Source of the DNA: an uncultured Bacteroides sp.
Lineage (GTDB): Bacteria > Bacteroidota > Bacteroidia > Bacteroidales > Bacteroidaceae
Length of the DNA stretch: 36,936 nucleotides
Reading direction: 5' to 3'
Assembly (NCBI GenBank): GCA_949288715.1
Contig: CASELH010000023.1
Span: 1 to 36,936 of the forward strand
Under the pieces are notes generated by a model, which was not told the DNA's origin, ran no database searches, and worked only from the letters and a program-made list of their open reading frames with translations. Positions within the stretch are counted from its first letter, which is position 1. Each line of letters opens with the position of its first letter. Shown one piece after another: positions 26,197-33,890 of this stretch. Made by a program: the position numbers and the translations under genes.

Positions 26197-27266
26197 ACGA
26201 GCCGCAAGTCTGCATACACGGGCAGGTGGTCGCTGTATCCGCCCAGGTAGCGGGGGCCTTGATAGGTGCGCCAAGGCTGATGGCCGCCGTGCTTGGGGTC
26301 GTCCGTCAGCAGGAAGGGGTGGGTGGCGATGCCGGCCATGTCTTCGCTGGTGTGGAGGGGCGCGCCGGGGCTGAGCAGGAGTCCGGAGACTATGATATGG
26401 TCCAGCAACTGCCATCGGCCACGGTATTTGTAGCTGCCCCGGATGGGGTGCTGCCAGGGCTTCGCATGACGGGCAGTGCGGCGGGCCAGCAGATGGTAGA
26501 GGGCATGGGGCTGTATCGTCTCGGAGCTGCGTGGCGGGGCTGTGGCTTTCAGCACGTGGCGGATGGAGCGGTCGGCTGGAGTGTCGTTGAAGTCGCCCAT
26601 GAGGATGACTTGCGGGCGCATGCGCCGCAGGCAGATGCTGTCCACGGCCGCCTTGAGCCTTCGGGCCACGGCCAGGCGATAGGGCTCAGTCTGCTTGGCT
26701 CCGCCCGAGCGCGAGGGCAGGTGGGCGACGAAGATGTCCAGCGTGTCGAGGTTAGTCAGCAGGCCGCTGACGTGCAGCACGTCGCGTGTGGGCTGTTGGC
26801 CGGATTTTGGCGGGGCGATGCGGATGCTCCGGCAGTGGATGGGCTTGAACAGGTGGGGCTGATAGAGCAGGGCGACGTCGATGCCCCGGCGGTCGGGCGA
26901 GTGGGTCATGAGGTAGCGGTAGCCGGCTTCGCGGAGGATGGAGCGGCGGGTGAGGTCGCGCATCACCGTGTCGTTCTCCACCTCGCAGAGGGCCACGAGG
27001 GCGGGCGGCGTCCAGCCTCCGGTGGCTATGAGGGTGCGGGCCAGCGCGTCCAGCTTCTTCCGGTATTTGGAGTAATTCCAATGGCGCGCGGCTTCTGGCA
27101 GGAATTCGTAGTCATCTTTCAGACTGTCATGATGGCAGTCGAAGAGATTCTCCACGTTGTAGCTGACGATGCGCAAGGTCAGCGTATCCCGCTCCGCGCC
27201 TTGCACCCGGGTGGCCAGGAACAAGGCGGCGAGCAGGAGGAGAAGAGGTAGGGCGTACAGTCGCAT
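26190..27266 (-). CDS. secreted endonuclease/exonuclease/phosphatase-fold protein
   Basis: 358 residues with a signal peptide (MRLYALPLLLLLAALFLATRVQGA). The EEP fold is shown by IVSYNVENLFD (metal-binding Asn), ALCEVEND (metal-binding Glu), RRGIDVALLY, FVAHLPSRSGG, VILMGDFNDTP (catalytic Asp/Asn) and the final GGYSDHLPVYADL (Asp-His pair). Such proteins cleave phosphodiester or phosphate bonds in nucleic acids, inositol phosphates or lipids; a periplasmic or exported one may scavenge phosphate or DNA. The open frame continues into pepD coding sequence in the wrong frame; the ATG at 27264-27266 gives the signal peptide. It starts 11 bp after the pepD stop, so the two form an operon. Its stop overlaps the HTCS end by 7 bp. 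Confidence 0.88.
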   Translation of the reverse strand: MRLYALPLLLLLAALFLATRVQGAERDTLTLRIVSYNVENLFDCHHDSLKDDYEFLPEAARHWNYSKYRKKLDALARTLIATGGWTPPALVALCEVENDTVMRDLTRRSILREAGYRYLMTHSPDRRGIDVALLYQPHLFKPIHCRSIRIAPPKSGQQPTRDVLHVSGLLTNLDTLDIFVAHLPSRSGGAKQTEPYRLAVARRLKAAVDSICLRRMRPQVILMGDFNDTPADRSIRHVLKATAPPRSSETIQPHALYHLLARRTARHAKPWQHPIRGSYKYRGRWQLLDHIIVSGLLLSPGAPLHTSEDMAGIATHPFLLTDDPKHGGHQPWRTYQGPRYLGGYSDHLPVYADLRLVY

Positions 27267-27277
27267 TCTTATTCCAT

Positions 27278-28738
27278 TCAGCCCCGCTGTGGGATGTGCT
27301 TCAGTATGTCGAGCAGATGCAGCCAGAATCTTTCCACCGAGGGCAGATGCATGCGTTCGTCGGGCGAGTGCACGCCTTGCAGCGTGGGGCCGAAGGATAT
27401 CATGTCCAGTCCCGGGTATTTGTCGAGGAAGAGGCCGCACTCCAGTCCGGCGTGTATAGCCTTCACCTGGGCCTCGGTGCCGAAGAGGCGGCGATAGGAG
27501 TCGACGGCTATCTGCAGCACTTCGCTGTGGGGATTGGGCTTCCAGCCGGGGTAGCCTTCGCTGTGGCTGACGCGGGCGCCGGCCAGCTCGAACACCGTCT
27601 GCACCACGTCGGCAATGTCTTGCTTGGCGGAGGCGATGGAGCTGCGTTGGCTGGTCTCCACGCGGATGGTTTGCCCGGGCTTCATCTTCACGGAGGCGAG
27701 GTTGGTGGAGGTTTCTACCAGCCCGGGGATGTCCTGGCTCATGGCCATCACGCCGTGGGGAGCGATGTGGAGGCTTTGCAGCAGTCGGCGGGCGGTGTCG
27801 CAGTCGATGGCTTTCTCCGGCATGGGCTCGGACTCGAGGATGAATTGCAGCCCGGGGTCGGACGTGGCATATTCGGCTTCGGCCTCGGCGGCAAAGATGT
27901 TCAAGTCGGCGCGCAGAGCGTGCTTGTGGGCTTCGGGCAGGGCTATCACGGCCGATGCCTCGCGGGCTATGGCGTTGCGCAGGTTGCCTCCGTCGATGTG
28001 GCAGAGGTAGAGGTCGTATTTCTTGATTGCCTGGCAGAGGAAGCGTGCCAGCAGCTTGTTGGCATTGCCTCGGCCCAGGTGGATGTCGCCGCCCGAGTGG
28101 CCGCCTTGCAGCCCCTTCACTTGCAGCTTGGCGCAGAAGTAGCCTTGCGGCACGTCGACGGCTTGGTAAGTGAACTCGGCCACGGTGTCTACGCCGCCGG
28201 CGCAGCCTATGAACAGTTCGCCCTCGTCTTCCGAGTCGAGGTTGAGCAGAATGTCGCCCGTCATGAAGCCCTCCTTCAAGGCGAAGGCGCCGGTGAGCCC
28301 CGTCTCTTCGTCGGTGGTGAAGAGGCACTCCAGCGGGCCGTGCTCCAGGCTGTCGTCGGCCAGGATGGCGAGTGCGGTGGCTATGCCTATGCCGTTGTCG
28401 GCCCCCAGCGTGGTGCCCCGGGCGCGCATCCACTCGCCGTCGATGTAGGTTTCGATGGGGTCGGTGAGGAAGTCGTGGGCCACGTCGTTGTTCTTCTCGC
28501 ACACCATGTCCATGTGGGCTTGCAGCACCACGGTCTTGCAGTGGTCCATGCCGGGGCTGGCGGGCTTACGGATGAGGATGTTGCCTGCCTCGTCGGCCTT
28601 GGTTTCCAGCTGGTGCTTCCGGCCGAAGTCTTTCAGGTAGGCGATGATTTTGCCCTCCTTCTTGGAGGGGCGGGGCACTTGGCAGATTTCCTCGAAGTAG
28701 TGGAAAACGCCGGCGGGTTTTAAGTCTTTCTTTTCCAT
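27278..28738 (-). CDS. pepD: aminoacyl-histidine dipeptidase (PepD, M20 family)
   Basis: Cytosolic zinc dipeptidase that splits Xaa-His and other dipeptides; 486 residues, the normal length. Motifs: EEICQVPRPSKKEGK near the N-terminus, metal site QAHMDMVCEKN (about 74), TTLGADNGIGIA (about 118, bridging Asp), TTDEETGLTGAF (about 146, catalytic Glu and ligand), LNLDSEDEGELFIGCAGG, GLQGGHSGGDIHLGRGNA in the lid domain, and GLECGLFLDKYPGLDMISFGPTLQGVHSPDE with the final metal ligand. It is the first gene of a leftward pair with the EEP-fold protein. Confidence 0.96.
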   Translation of the reverse strand: MEKKDLKPAGVFHYFEEICQVPRPSKKEGKIIAYLKDFGRKHQLETKADEAGNILIRKPASPGMDHCKTVVLQAHMDMVCEKNNDVAHDFLTDPIETYIDGEWMRARGTTLGADNGIGIATALAILADDSLEHGPLECLFTTDEETGLTGAFALKEGFMTGDILLNLDSEDEGELFIGCAGGVDTVAEFTYQAVDVPQGYFCAKLQVKGLQGGHSGGDIHLGRGNANKLLARFLCQAIKKYDLYLCHIDGGNLRNAIAREASAVIALPEAHKHALRADLNIFAAEAEAEYATSDPGLQFILESEPMPEKAIDCDTARRLLQSLHIAPHGVMAMSQDIPGLVETSTNLASVKMKPGQTIRVETSQRSSIASAKQDIADVVQTVFELAGARVSHSEGYPGWKPNPHSEVLQIAVDSYRRLFGTEAQVKAIHAGLECGLFLDKYPGLDMISFGPTLQGVHSPDERMHLPSVERFWLHLLDILKHIPQRG

Positions 28739-28877
28739 GAGCGTGTAGTTTGTCGTTTTAAGATTGTCGTGTAGTATAGGCAGGCTTTACTACTAAATAT
28801 AGTTAAATTCACAAATAGTTTTATTCCCTTGTCGCTTTTTTAAAAAAGAATAGGTGGCTTAGTCCAAAGCAAAGCCC

Positions 28878-28885
28878 TATATTTG
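28878..28885 (+). promoter_or_regulatory. -7 box TATATTTG before the small membrane protein
   Basis: Exact TAnnTTTG match. The next bases, CACCCGC (28886-28892) and GCGGGTG (28907-28913), form a 7-bp stem at the predicted transcription start, so the mRNA would begin with a hairpin. The leader is about 100 nt and contains a possible 23-codon reading frame. Confidence 0.6.
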
Positions 28886-28928
28886 CACCCGCAAAAGTAA
28901 TGGATGGCGGGTGAACGGCAAAATATAT

Positions 28929-29000
28929 ATGGCGCTTTTTCGTTCATGGCGCATCTCCCTCCCTTTTGCTTGTGTAACCAAACAGATGGAAAATGCTTAA
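28929..29000 (+). other. possible 23-residue leader ORF overlapping the next start
   Basis: ATG at 28929 opens MALFRSWRISLPFACVTKQM and a few more residues, ending at TAA 28998-29000. The stop lies 3 bases into the next gene (ATG 28993), in a different frame, so translation could be coupled. It has no known homology and no clear ribosome-binding site, so it may be chance. Confidence 0.25.
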
Positions 29001-29226
29001 TACATTACTACTCGTTTTACTGATTGTGGCCGTCAGCGTGCTGTCGCTGGGCGTGCGTGTGTTTTTTGTGAAGGGGGGAAGGTTTCCCAACACCCACGTC
29101 AGCGGCAACAAGGCGTTGAGGCAGAAGGGCATAGGGTGCGTGCAGTCGCAAGACCGCGAGGCGCAGCGCAAGCCCCGCTTTTCCATCAGCGAGCTGGAGA
29201 AGGCTTTGAACGACGGTGTGAACTAA
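28993..29226 (+). CDS. small single-pass membrane protein, Bacteroidota-type
   Basis: 77 residues. One N-terminal transmembrane helix (about 3-26, LNTLLLVLLIVAVSVLSLGVRVFF) is followed by a cytoplasmic tail with FPNTHVSGNKALRQKGIGCVQSQD and a short C-terminal helix (SELEKALN). It has a distant likeness in layout to NqrM-type maturation proteins (one helix, then a conserved Cys-containing tail), but there is only one Cys here, so I do not assign that function. It precedes the OmpH-like gene by 32 bp and is probably cotranscribed. Confidence 0.7.
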   Translation: MLNTLLLVLLIVAVSVLSLGVRVFFVKGGRFPNTHVSGNKALRQKGIGCVQSQDREAQRKPRFSISELEKALNDGVN

Positions 29227-29258
29227 CTAAAAATTCTAAAAACAATAATTATCAGATT

Positions 29259-29861
29259 ATGAAGAGATTGAACAATGTGATGGGCGGTTTGGCGGCTTTG
29301 GCCATTGCCGTTCTTTTTTCTCAATGTGCCGGCAACTCTAACACGCAAACCGCAAGCGCCCCGGCGCAGGCTGCCAATCTGTCGGGCATGAAAATTGCTT
29401 ATGTGGAGATTGACACCTTGCTGTCGCAGTATAACTTCTGCATAGACCTGAACGAGGCGATGGTGAAGAAGAGCGAGAACGTGCGCCTCACGCTGAATCA
29501 GAAGGCTAAGGAGCTGGACGACCAGAAGCGGGAGTTTCAGACGAAATATCAGAACAACGCCTACCTGTCGCAAGAGCGGGCGCAGCAGGAGTATAACCGC
29601 ATTGCCAAGCTGGAGCAGGACTTGCAGCAGCTGAGCAACCAGCTGCAGACGGAGCTGATGCAGGAGAACGAGAAGAACAGCCTGCAGCTGCGCGACTCTA
29701 TCAACGCCTTCTTGAAGGAATACAACAAGACGAAGGGCTACAGCATGATTATCAGCAACACGGGCTTCGACAACCTGCTGTATGCCGACAGCATTTACAA
29801 CATCACGCGCGAGATTGTAGCGGGGCTGAATGCACGCTACTCGTCGCCCGCCACGAAGTAA
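29259..29861 (+). CDS. OmpH/Skp-like coiled-coil lipoprotein
   Basis: 200 residues. Signal peptide with lipobox LFSQC (Cys at about 23), a Thr/Ala linker, then the OmpH core: MKIAYVEIDTLLSQYNFCIDLNEAM, a long charged coiled coil (about 70-150, KAKELDDQKREFQTKYQNN ... KLEQDLQQLSNQLQTEL), and the closing GYSMIISNTGFDNLLYADSIYNIT. Skp/OmpH proteins are periplasmic holdase chaperones for outer-membrane proteins. The lipid anchor is a common Bacteroidota variation. The open frame extends upstream to 29136, overlapping the previous gene, but the ATG at 29259 gives the signal peptide. Confidence 0.9.
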   Translation: MKRLNNVMGGLAALAIAVLFSQCAGNSNTQTASAPAQAANLSGMKIAYVEIDTLLSQYNFCIDLNEAMVKKSENVRLTLNQKAKELDDQKREFQTKYQNNAYLSQERAQQEYNRIAKLEQDLQQLSNQLQTELMQENEKNSLQLRDSINAFLKEYNKTKGYSMIISNTGFDNLLYADSIYNITREIVAGLNARYSSPATK

Positions 29862-29923
29862 GCGGTCGTTTATTTTTCATCTGCGGATGAAGAATCCTAC
29901 CCATATAAGCACTGTTAAGAAGA

Positions 29924-29963
29924 AAGAAAAAAGCCTGCGCAATACGTTGTCGCAGGCTTTCTT
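29924..29963. terminator. bidirectional terminator between ompH-like and CNNM genes
   Basis: AGCCTGCG (29932-29939) pairs perfectly with CGCAGGCT (29951-29958), with an 11-nt loop. On the - strand the stem runs into a U-rich tail (six T), and on the + strand into TTCTTGTT. It serves two converging genes. Confidence 0.88.
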
Positions 29964-30004
29964 GTTATAAGGCTGGGGCTTTGCAGTGACGGGCGCGGGG
30001 CGGC

Positions 30005-31321
30005 TTATTCCTTGTCCGCCTCGTCGTCGCTTTCCTCTACCTCCTTGGTGACCAGCAGCTTGTCTACGCGGCCGCGGTCCATGTCCACAATCTCGAAGTG
30101 CAGGTTTTTGTAGTCGAACAAGTCGCCGGCCTTGGGCACGCGCCCTATGAGGAACATGGCCAGTCCGCTCAGCGTGGTGAAGTCTTCTTCCTTGAGGTCG
30201 TCGTAGTCCATGATGCCCATGGCTTCCATGAAGTCGTCCAAGTTCATGGAGGCTTCCACCAGCATGGAGCCGTCTTGGCGCACCACGATGTCTTGCTCCT
30301 CCGTCTCGTTCTCCTCAAGGATGTCGCCGAAGATGCTCTCCGTCAAGTCGTGGAGGGTGATGATGCCTTCGATGTTGCCGTATTCGTCCACCACGACGCC
30401 GAATTTGTTCTTCGTGCGCTTGAATATCTCGAGCACCTTCTTGGCGTAGAGGCTTTCGGGGATGTATTGCGGGGGTCGGGCTATGCTGCGCAGGTCGAAG
30501 GGCTGCGTGTGGTCGCCCATCATGAGGATGATGTCTTTCACGGACACCACGCCCAGGATGTCGTCCTTGCCCTTCTCCACGAGCAGGTAGCGGCTGAAGT
30601 GGCGCTCGCGTATGGTGCTTAGCACCTCCTGGGGCGTGTCGGTGGGGTGCAGGGCCACGATTTCGCGGCGGTAGGTCATGAGGTCGTTGGCGCGCTTGTC
30701 CGAGAAGCGGAACACGTCGCGCAGCATCTCCGTCTCGTCCTTGTCTATCACGCCTTGCTCCGAGCTTTGGTGGAGTATCATTTTCAGCTCGTCCTGCGTC
30801 ATGGGTCGCTCGCCGTTGTCCTTCATGCCCATCAGCTTGTTCACCAGCTTGGTGGAGGCGCTGAGCAGGTAGACGAAGGGGTAGGAGATGTTGGAGAGCA
30901 GCGTGATGAGGGGGCAGAACAGCGTGGCGTAGCGCTCGGGGGCGCTCAGGGCGATGGTTTTGGGCACCAGCTCGCCTATGATGAGCGACAGGTAGGTGAT
31001 GATGACCACCGTAGTGGCCATGGCCAGCTTGGCGGCGTAGGGCTCGGCGCCGGGGATGAGGCAGAACAGCGGCTCGAGGTCGTCGGCAATGTTGGCGCCG
31101 CCGTAGGCACCGGAGATGATGCCTATCAGCGTGATGCCTATCTGGATGGTGGACAGGTATTTTTCGGGGTCTTTCAGCTGCTTCAGCACCGTCTTGGCTC
31201 GCTTGTTGCCTTTGCTGACGAGGGTTTCCAGCCGGGTTTTGTTGGACGACACCAGGGCCATTTCATACATGGCGAAGATGCCGTTGAGGATGACTAAGAG
31301 TAGGATGATGAGAAACTCCAT
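30005..31321 (-). CDS. CNNM/CBS-domain hemolysin-family transporter-like protein
   Basis: 438 residues. The N-terminal DUF21/CNNM membrane domain (MEFLIILLLVILNGIFAMYEMALVSSNKTRLE, then IGITLIGIISGAYGGANIADDL and LVPKTIALSAPERYA) has about four helices to residue 190. A CBS pair follows (VMTYRREIVALHPTDT-like segment to GVVVDEYGNIEGIITLHDLTESIFG, about 205-340), then the CorC_HlyC domain (DGSMLVEASMNLDDFMEAMG ... TLSGLAMFLIGRVPKAGDLFDYKNLHFEIVDMDRGRVDKL). Relatives act in Mg2+ or Na+ homeostasis; the name hemolysin is historical. A likely -7 box (31354-31347) lies 26 nt before its start, so it is probably transcribed separately from the S41 gene upstream. Confidence 0.93.
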   Translation of the reverse strand: MEFLIILLLVILNGIFAMYEMALVSSNKTRLETLVSKGNKRAKTVLKQLKDPEKYLSTIQIGITLIGIISGAYGGANIADDLEPLFCLIPGAEPYAAKLAMATTVVIITYLSLIIGELVPKTIALSAPERYATLFCPLITLLSNISYPFVYLLSASTKLVNKLMGMKDNGERPMTQDELKMILHQSSEQGVIDKDETEMLRDVFRFSDKRANDLMTYRREIVALHPTDTPQEVLSTIRERHFSRYLLVEKGKDDILGVVSVKDIILMMGDHTQPFDLRSIARPPQYIPESLYAKKVLEIFKRTKNKFGVVVDEYGNIEGIITLHDLTESIFGDILEENETEEQDIVVRQDGSMLVEASMNLDDFMEAMGIMDYDDLKEEDFTTLSGLAMFLIGRVPKAGDLFDYKNLHFEIVDMDRGRVDKLLVTKEVEESDDEADKE

Positions 31322-31346
31322 ATATATGTTTAGTTGGTTCGCGGCG

Positions 31347-31354
31347 CAAACATA
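31347..31354 (-). promoter_or_regulatory. -7 box TATGTTTG for the CNNM gene
   Basis: CAAACATA on the + strand reads TATGTTTG leftward, an exact TAnnTTTG match in the 76-bp gap between the S41 and CNNM genes. There is no good -33 partner. Confidence 0.5.
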
Positions 31355-31397
31355 CTAATTTTGGCGGGAATATCCGACATCGGAGGCCGCCTTTATG

Positions 31398-32801
31398 CTA
31401 ATAAAACTTAAAGTTGATGTCGATGCAGACGCTGTGGCCGGCTCTTCGCGACAAGCTATTGACAAGCGGGGTGGTTTGCAAGGAGAAGGCTGCAGGTTGC
31501 CCGTTGGCCGTCCACGAGCCGTCGATGACGCTGAGGGCGGTGTGCAGCAGCTGCTCGTCTTCGTTGCCGAAGGGCAGGAAGCGGGCGGCATCGGCGTTCT
31601 CGTCCATGGCAATGTCGGGGGTGAAGCCGTCGGCATAGTCCGATGCCTGGAGGGCGTTGTATAGCTTGCACACGATGGGCTGCATGCGCACCCTCAGCTC
31701 CTGGTTGGTGAAGCTCATGGAGCCCACGTTCTTGCCCTCGGTGGTGCCGCCTATGATGACGACGTTCATGTAGGGCTTCAGGCAGTTGATAAGCATCTCC
31801 GAGGCGGAGGCCGTCTGCGCGCTGGTCAGCACGTAGAGGGTCGTGAGGTCGAGGTTGGCGCCGCTGCCTATGAGGGCTTCGTCGAGGCTCAGCGAGGCTT
31901 GCCGTGGGTTGAAGCGGCTGTTGTATTCCACGTAGCCCAGCGTCTGGCCCAAGGCCGAAGCCGGTGCCAGCAGGGTGGCGAGCAGCTGGGCGCACGATAG
32001 CTGGCCGCCGTTGTTGTAGCGCAGGTCCAAGATGAACTCGTTCACTCCGCCCGAGGCGAAGTAGCTGAAGGCCTGTCGCAAGTCGTCGTCATACTCCGTG
32101 CCGGCGCCCTCCAGGGTGGGGCCGCTGCTGAAGTGGTTGTACACCAGGTAGCCTATGCGCTTGCCTTGGCGCTCGTAGATGTTGCGGTAGTGCACGGGGT
32201 TGTCGTCCACCTGGCGGGCTGCTGCCATGGGGTAGGGCTCGGCATAGGCCACGATGGTGTCCGCCGCCGCATTGTAGTAGCCCACGGTGAGGGTGGTGGC
32301 GCTGCTGCCGTAGAGCGCGGCATAGTTCTGCTCGGTGATGGGGCGGCCGTCCATCTGCATTATCCAGTCGCCGCGCTGCAGGCCTGCATCGGCTGCGGGA
32401 CTGCCTTGGGCCACGTAGAGCACGTGGGCATAGAGGGCGGTGTCGTTGCCCTCCACACGGTTGGTGGTGAACTGCATGCCGTAGCTATGGTCGGTGCCGG
32501 GGATGCTGCGCGTCACGGCCTCGAGCGTGTCGATGGTGGAGTAGGGGGTGCCGCCCTTGCCGTCCTCGGGCGAAAGCAGCGAGCGGAAGAAGGTGATGGG
32601 GTCGGTGAAGTAGTTCAGGTCGTTGGTGCCGGGGATGTCTTCGCGCCAGTAGTACCACACGCGCATGGTGTCGTCTATCCAGCGGTCGGTTTTCGTCTGC
32701 TCGGCATAGCCCGCCCAGCGGTCTTCTCCACACGAAGCCAGCCCTGCGGCGATGGCCAGCATGGCGGTGAGGATGAATAAGAGGTTTCTTGCTCGTTTCA
32801 T
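31398..32801 (-). CDS. S41 family C-terminal-processing protease, lipoprotein
   Basis: 467 residues. Lipobox GLASC gives a lipidated Cys24, so it is envelope-anchored. An N-terminal helical region (WIDDTMRVWYYWREDIP) typical of Bacteroidota S41 proteins is followed by a PDZ domain (YVAQGSPAADAGLQRGDWIMQMDGRPI, about 130-156), then the tail-specific protease core: GYLVYNHF, LDLRYNNGGQ, the catalytic Ser in TASASEML (about 330-337) and Lys357 in TTEGKNVGS. The Ser/Lys dyad looks intact. Such proteases trim or degrade periplasmic proteins at their C-termini. The -7 box sits almost on the start codon. The target is unknown. Confidence 0.92.
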   Translation of the reverse strand: MKRARNLLFILTAMLAIAAGLASCGEDRWAGYAEQTKTDRWIDDTMRVWYYWREDIPGTNDLNYFTDPITFFRSLLSPEDGKGGTPYSTIDTLEAVTRSIPGTDHSYGMQFTTNRVEGNDTALYAHVLYVAQGSPAADAGLQRGDWIMQMDGRPITEQNYAALYGSSATTLTVGYYNAAADTIVAYAEPYPMAAARQVDDNPVHYRNIYERQGKRIGYLVYNHFSSGPTLEGAGTEYDDDLRQAFSYFASGGVNEFILDLRYNNGGQLSCAQLLATLLAPASALGQTLGYVEYNSRFNPRQASLSLDEALIGSGANLDLTTLYVLTSAQTASASEMLINCLKPYMNVVIIGGTTEGKNVGSMSFTNQELRVRMQPIVCKLYNALQASDYADGFTPDIAMDENADAARFLPFGNEDEQLLHTALSVIDGSWTANGQPAAFSLQTTPLVNSLSRRAGHSVCIDINFKFY

Positions 32802-32806
32802 GGGGG

Positions 32807-32814
32807 CAAAAGTA
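32807..32814 (-). promoter_or_regulatory. -7 box TACTTTTG at the S41 gene start
   Basis: CAAAAGTA on the + strand reads TACTTTTG leftward. It ends only 5 nt before the ATG (32801), so the transcript would have almost no leader. Confidence 0.45.
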
Positions 32815-32857
32815 AGAAATAGTTTGCAAAACAGCCCGTTTATTGAAATAATTTTTC

Positions 32858-32886
32858 AGCCGCAGATGGCACGGACGATGCGGATG
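32858..32886. repeat. dispersed element of the CCGCAGAT...CGGATG type
   Basis: The stretch CAGCCGCAGATGGCACGGAC, continuing through GATGCGGATGAG, resembles the copies near 36716-36750 (CATCCGCAGATAACACGGAT), 1391-1414 and partly 29876-29890. All copies lie outside genes. It is a likely Bacteroidota extragenic repeat. Confidence 0.6.
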
Positions 32887-32900
32887 AGTCGTGTTTAGCA

Positions 32901-33043
32901 GTGGTTAGCGGGTTAGTGATTAGCGATTAATGCGTACTAATCACTAATCACTAACCCGCTAATCACTAATCACTATCCCGCTAATCACTAATCACTAATC
33001 ACTATCCTGCTAATCACTAATCACTATCCCACTAATCGCTAAC
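32901..33043. repeat. CTAATCA heptamer array with a large inverted repeat
   Basis: From about 32936 the heptamer CTAATCA recurs, arranged in larger units of 22, 29 and 22 bp (32958-32979, 32980-33008, 33009-33030), each ending CTATCCC or CTATCCT. The left end (32901-32923) is the reverse complement of 32944-32966 at 22 of 23 positions, giving a stable 23-bp stem with a 20-nt loop. The array stops at the DUF4251 stop codon, so it may act as its terminator. Length change by slippage is likely. Confidence 0.85.
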
Positions 33044-33643
33044 TTACAGCGCGCGGCCTTTGAAGATGGTGGATTGCTCGAGCGGCACCACGCGGCCTTG
33101 CAGCGTCAGGGTGTTCGAGTTGAAGTTGGGGGTGATGGTCACCGTGGCCTCGTTGCTGCCGCGCGTCAGGGTGAGGAACACTTGGGCGGAGATGCCGATG
33201 CCTTGCACGGCAAAGCTGGCATTGACGTCGCCCCGCTTCGTTTCTTTCATCTTGATGTTGGACACGTTGCCGTCCACCGTCACGCCGCCAATGCCGTTGG
33301 GGCCTCCGAAGGGGGTGTTGAAGGCTACTTGCACGGTGCCGCGGTCGTCGTTCATCAGCACGAAGTTGGTGTTGGTGTTCACGTAGGCGGTTTCGCCGTG
33401 CTTAAAGATGACCTTGTCGGCCTCCAGCACGAATTGCCGCCCTTCGATGGCGGCCACGGCGGACTGGTGCATCAAGCTGTCCACATAGGCAGCTTCTGCT
33501 TTCTGGCGGGCGCGTTCGGCATCGCGTTGTGCTTTGGCCGATTGCTTGTTGTCGGCATTGTTGTTCTCTTGGGCGTAGGCCTGGGTGGTGGTGCCTGCCA
33601 GGGCCATCAGTGCCACGAGGGCGAGGGTAATGAGCTTTTTCAT
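33044..33643 (-). CDS. DUF4251 periplasmic protein
   Basis: 199 residues from the ATG at 33641-33643, which follows a GAAAGGAAAC ribosome-binding-like sequence; an upstream in-frame ATG at 33706 would spoil the signal peptide. Seen: signal peptide MKKLITLALVALMALAGTTTQAYA, a charged helix (about 30-58, KQSAKAQRDAERARQKAEAAY), then a beta-rich DUF4251 domain (FVLEADKVIFKHG, TNFVLMNDDRGTVQVAF, PNGIGGVTVDGNVSNIKM, LQGRVVPLEQSTIFKG). No function is known for the family. It appears to be transcribed alone. Confidence 0.85.
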   Translation of the reverse strand: MKKLITLALVALMALAGTTTQAYAQENNNADNKQSAKAQRDAERARQKAEAAYVDSLMHQSAVAAIEGRQFVLEADKVIFKHGETAYVNTNTNFVLMNDDRGTVQVAFNTPFGGPNGIGGVTVDGNVSNIKMKETKRGDVNASFAVQGIGISAQVFLTLTRGSNEATVTITPNFNSNTLTLQGRVVPLEQSTIFKGRAL

Positions 33644-33704
33644 ACGGCTTGTTTCCTTTCTTTTTAGTTTAGGTTTCACAATGATGTTCTGCAATGAGGT
33701 CTGC

Positions 33705-33737
33705 AAAAAAAATGCCGCAAACGGGCGTTTACGGCAT
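33705..33737 (-). terminator. strong terminator of the primase-DUF5675 operon
   Basis: Reading leftward, ATGCCG-t-AAACG-cc-CGTTT-g-CGGCAT forms a nearly perfect stem, followed by eight T (A-run at 33705-33712 on the + strand). It lies between the DUF5675 gene and the DUF4251 gene. Confidence 0.88.
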
Positions 33738-33762
33738 GGAGTTCATGTATTTAAAATTTTTT

Positions 33763-33890
33763 AATGAAGAATGAAGAACGAAGAATGAAGAATCTTAGTA
33801 AATGAAGAATGAAGAACGAAGAATGAAGAATTTCCGTTAGTACGGAGGCTGCGCCACAATTCTTCATTCTTCATTATTTGTTCTTCATTT
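33763..33890. repeat. GAAGAATGAAGAACGAAG dispersed repeat, direct and inverted
   Basis: A 31-bp unit starting AATGAAGAATGAAGAACG occurs at 33763 and again at 33801 (38 bp apart). A reversed version (AATTCTTCATTCTTCATTA...) at 33858-33890 can pair with it and reaches the stop codon of the DUF5675 gene. A related copy lies inside the primase gene near 36045-36067. Confidence 0.8.

Noticed and set aside
26190-28502. 770-residue open frame on the - strand
   Set aside because: Only its last 358 residues are a real protein (the nuclease-fold gene). The first part is an Arg/Pro-rich off-frame reading of pepD.
27296-28723. 475-residue + strand frame opposite pepD
   Set aside because: Antisense shadow; pepD on the other strand has all its catalytic motifs.
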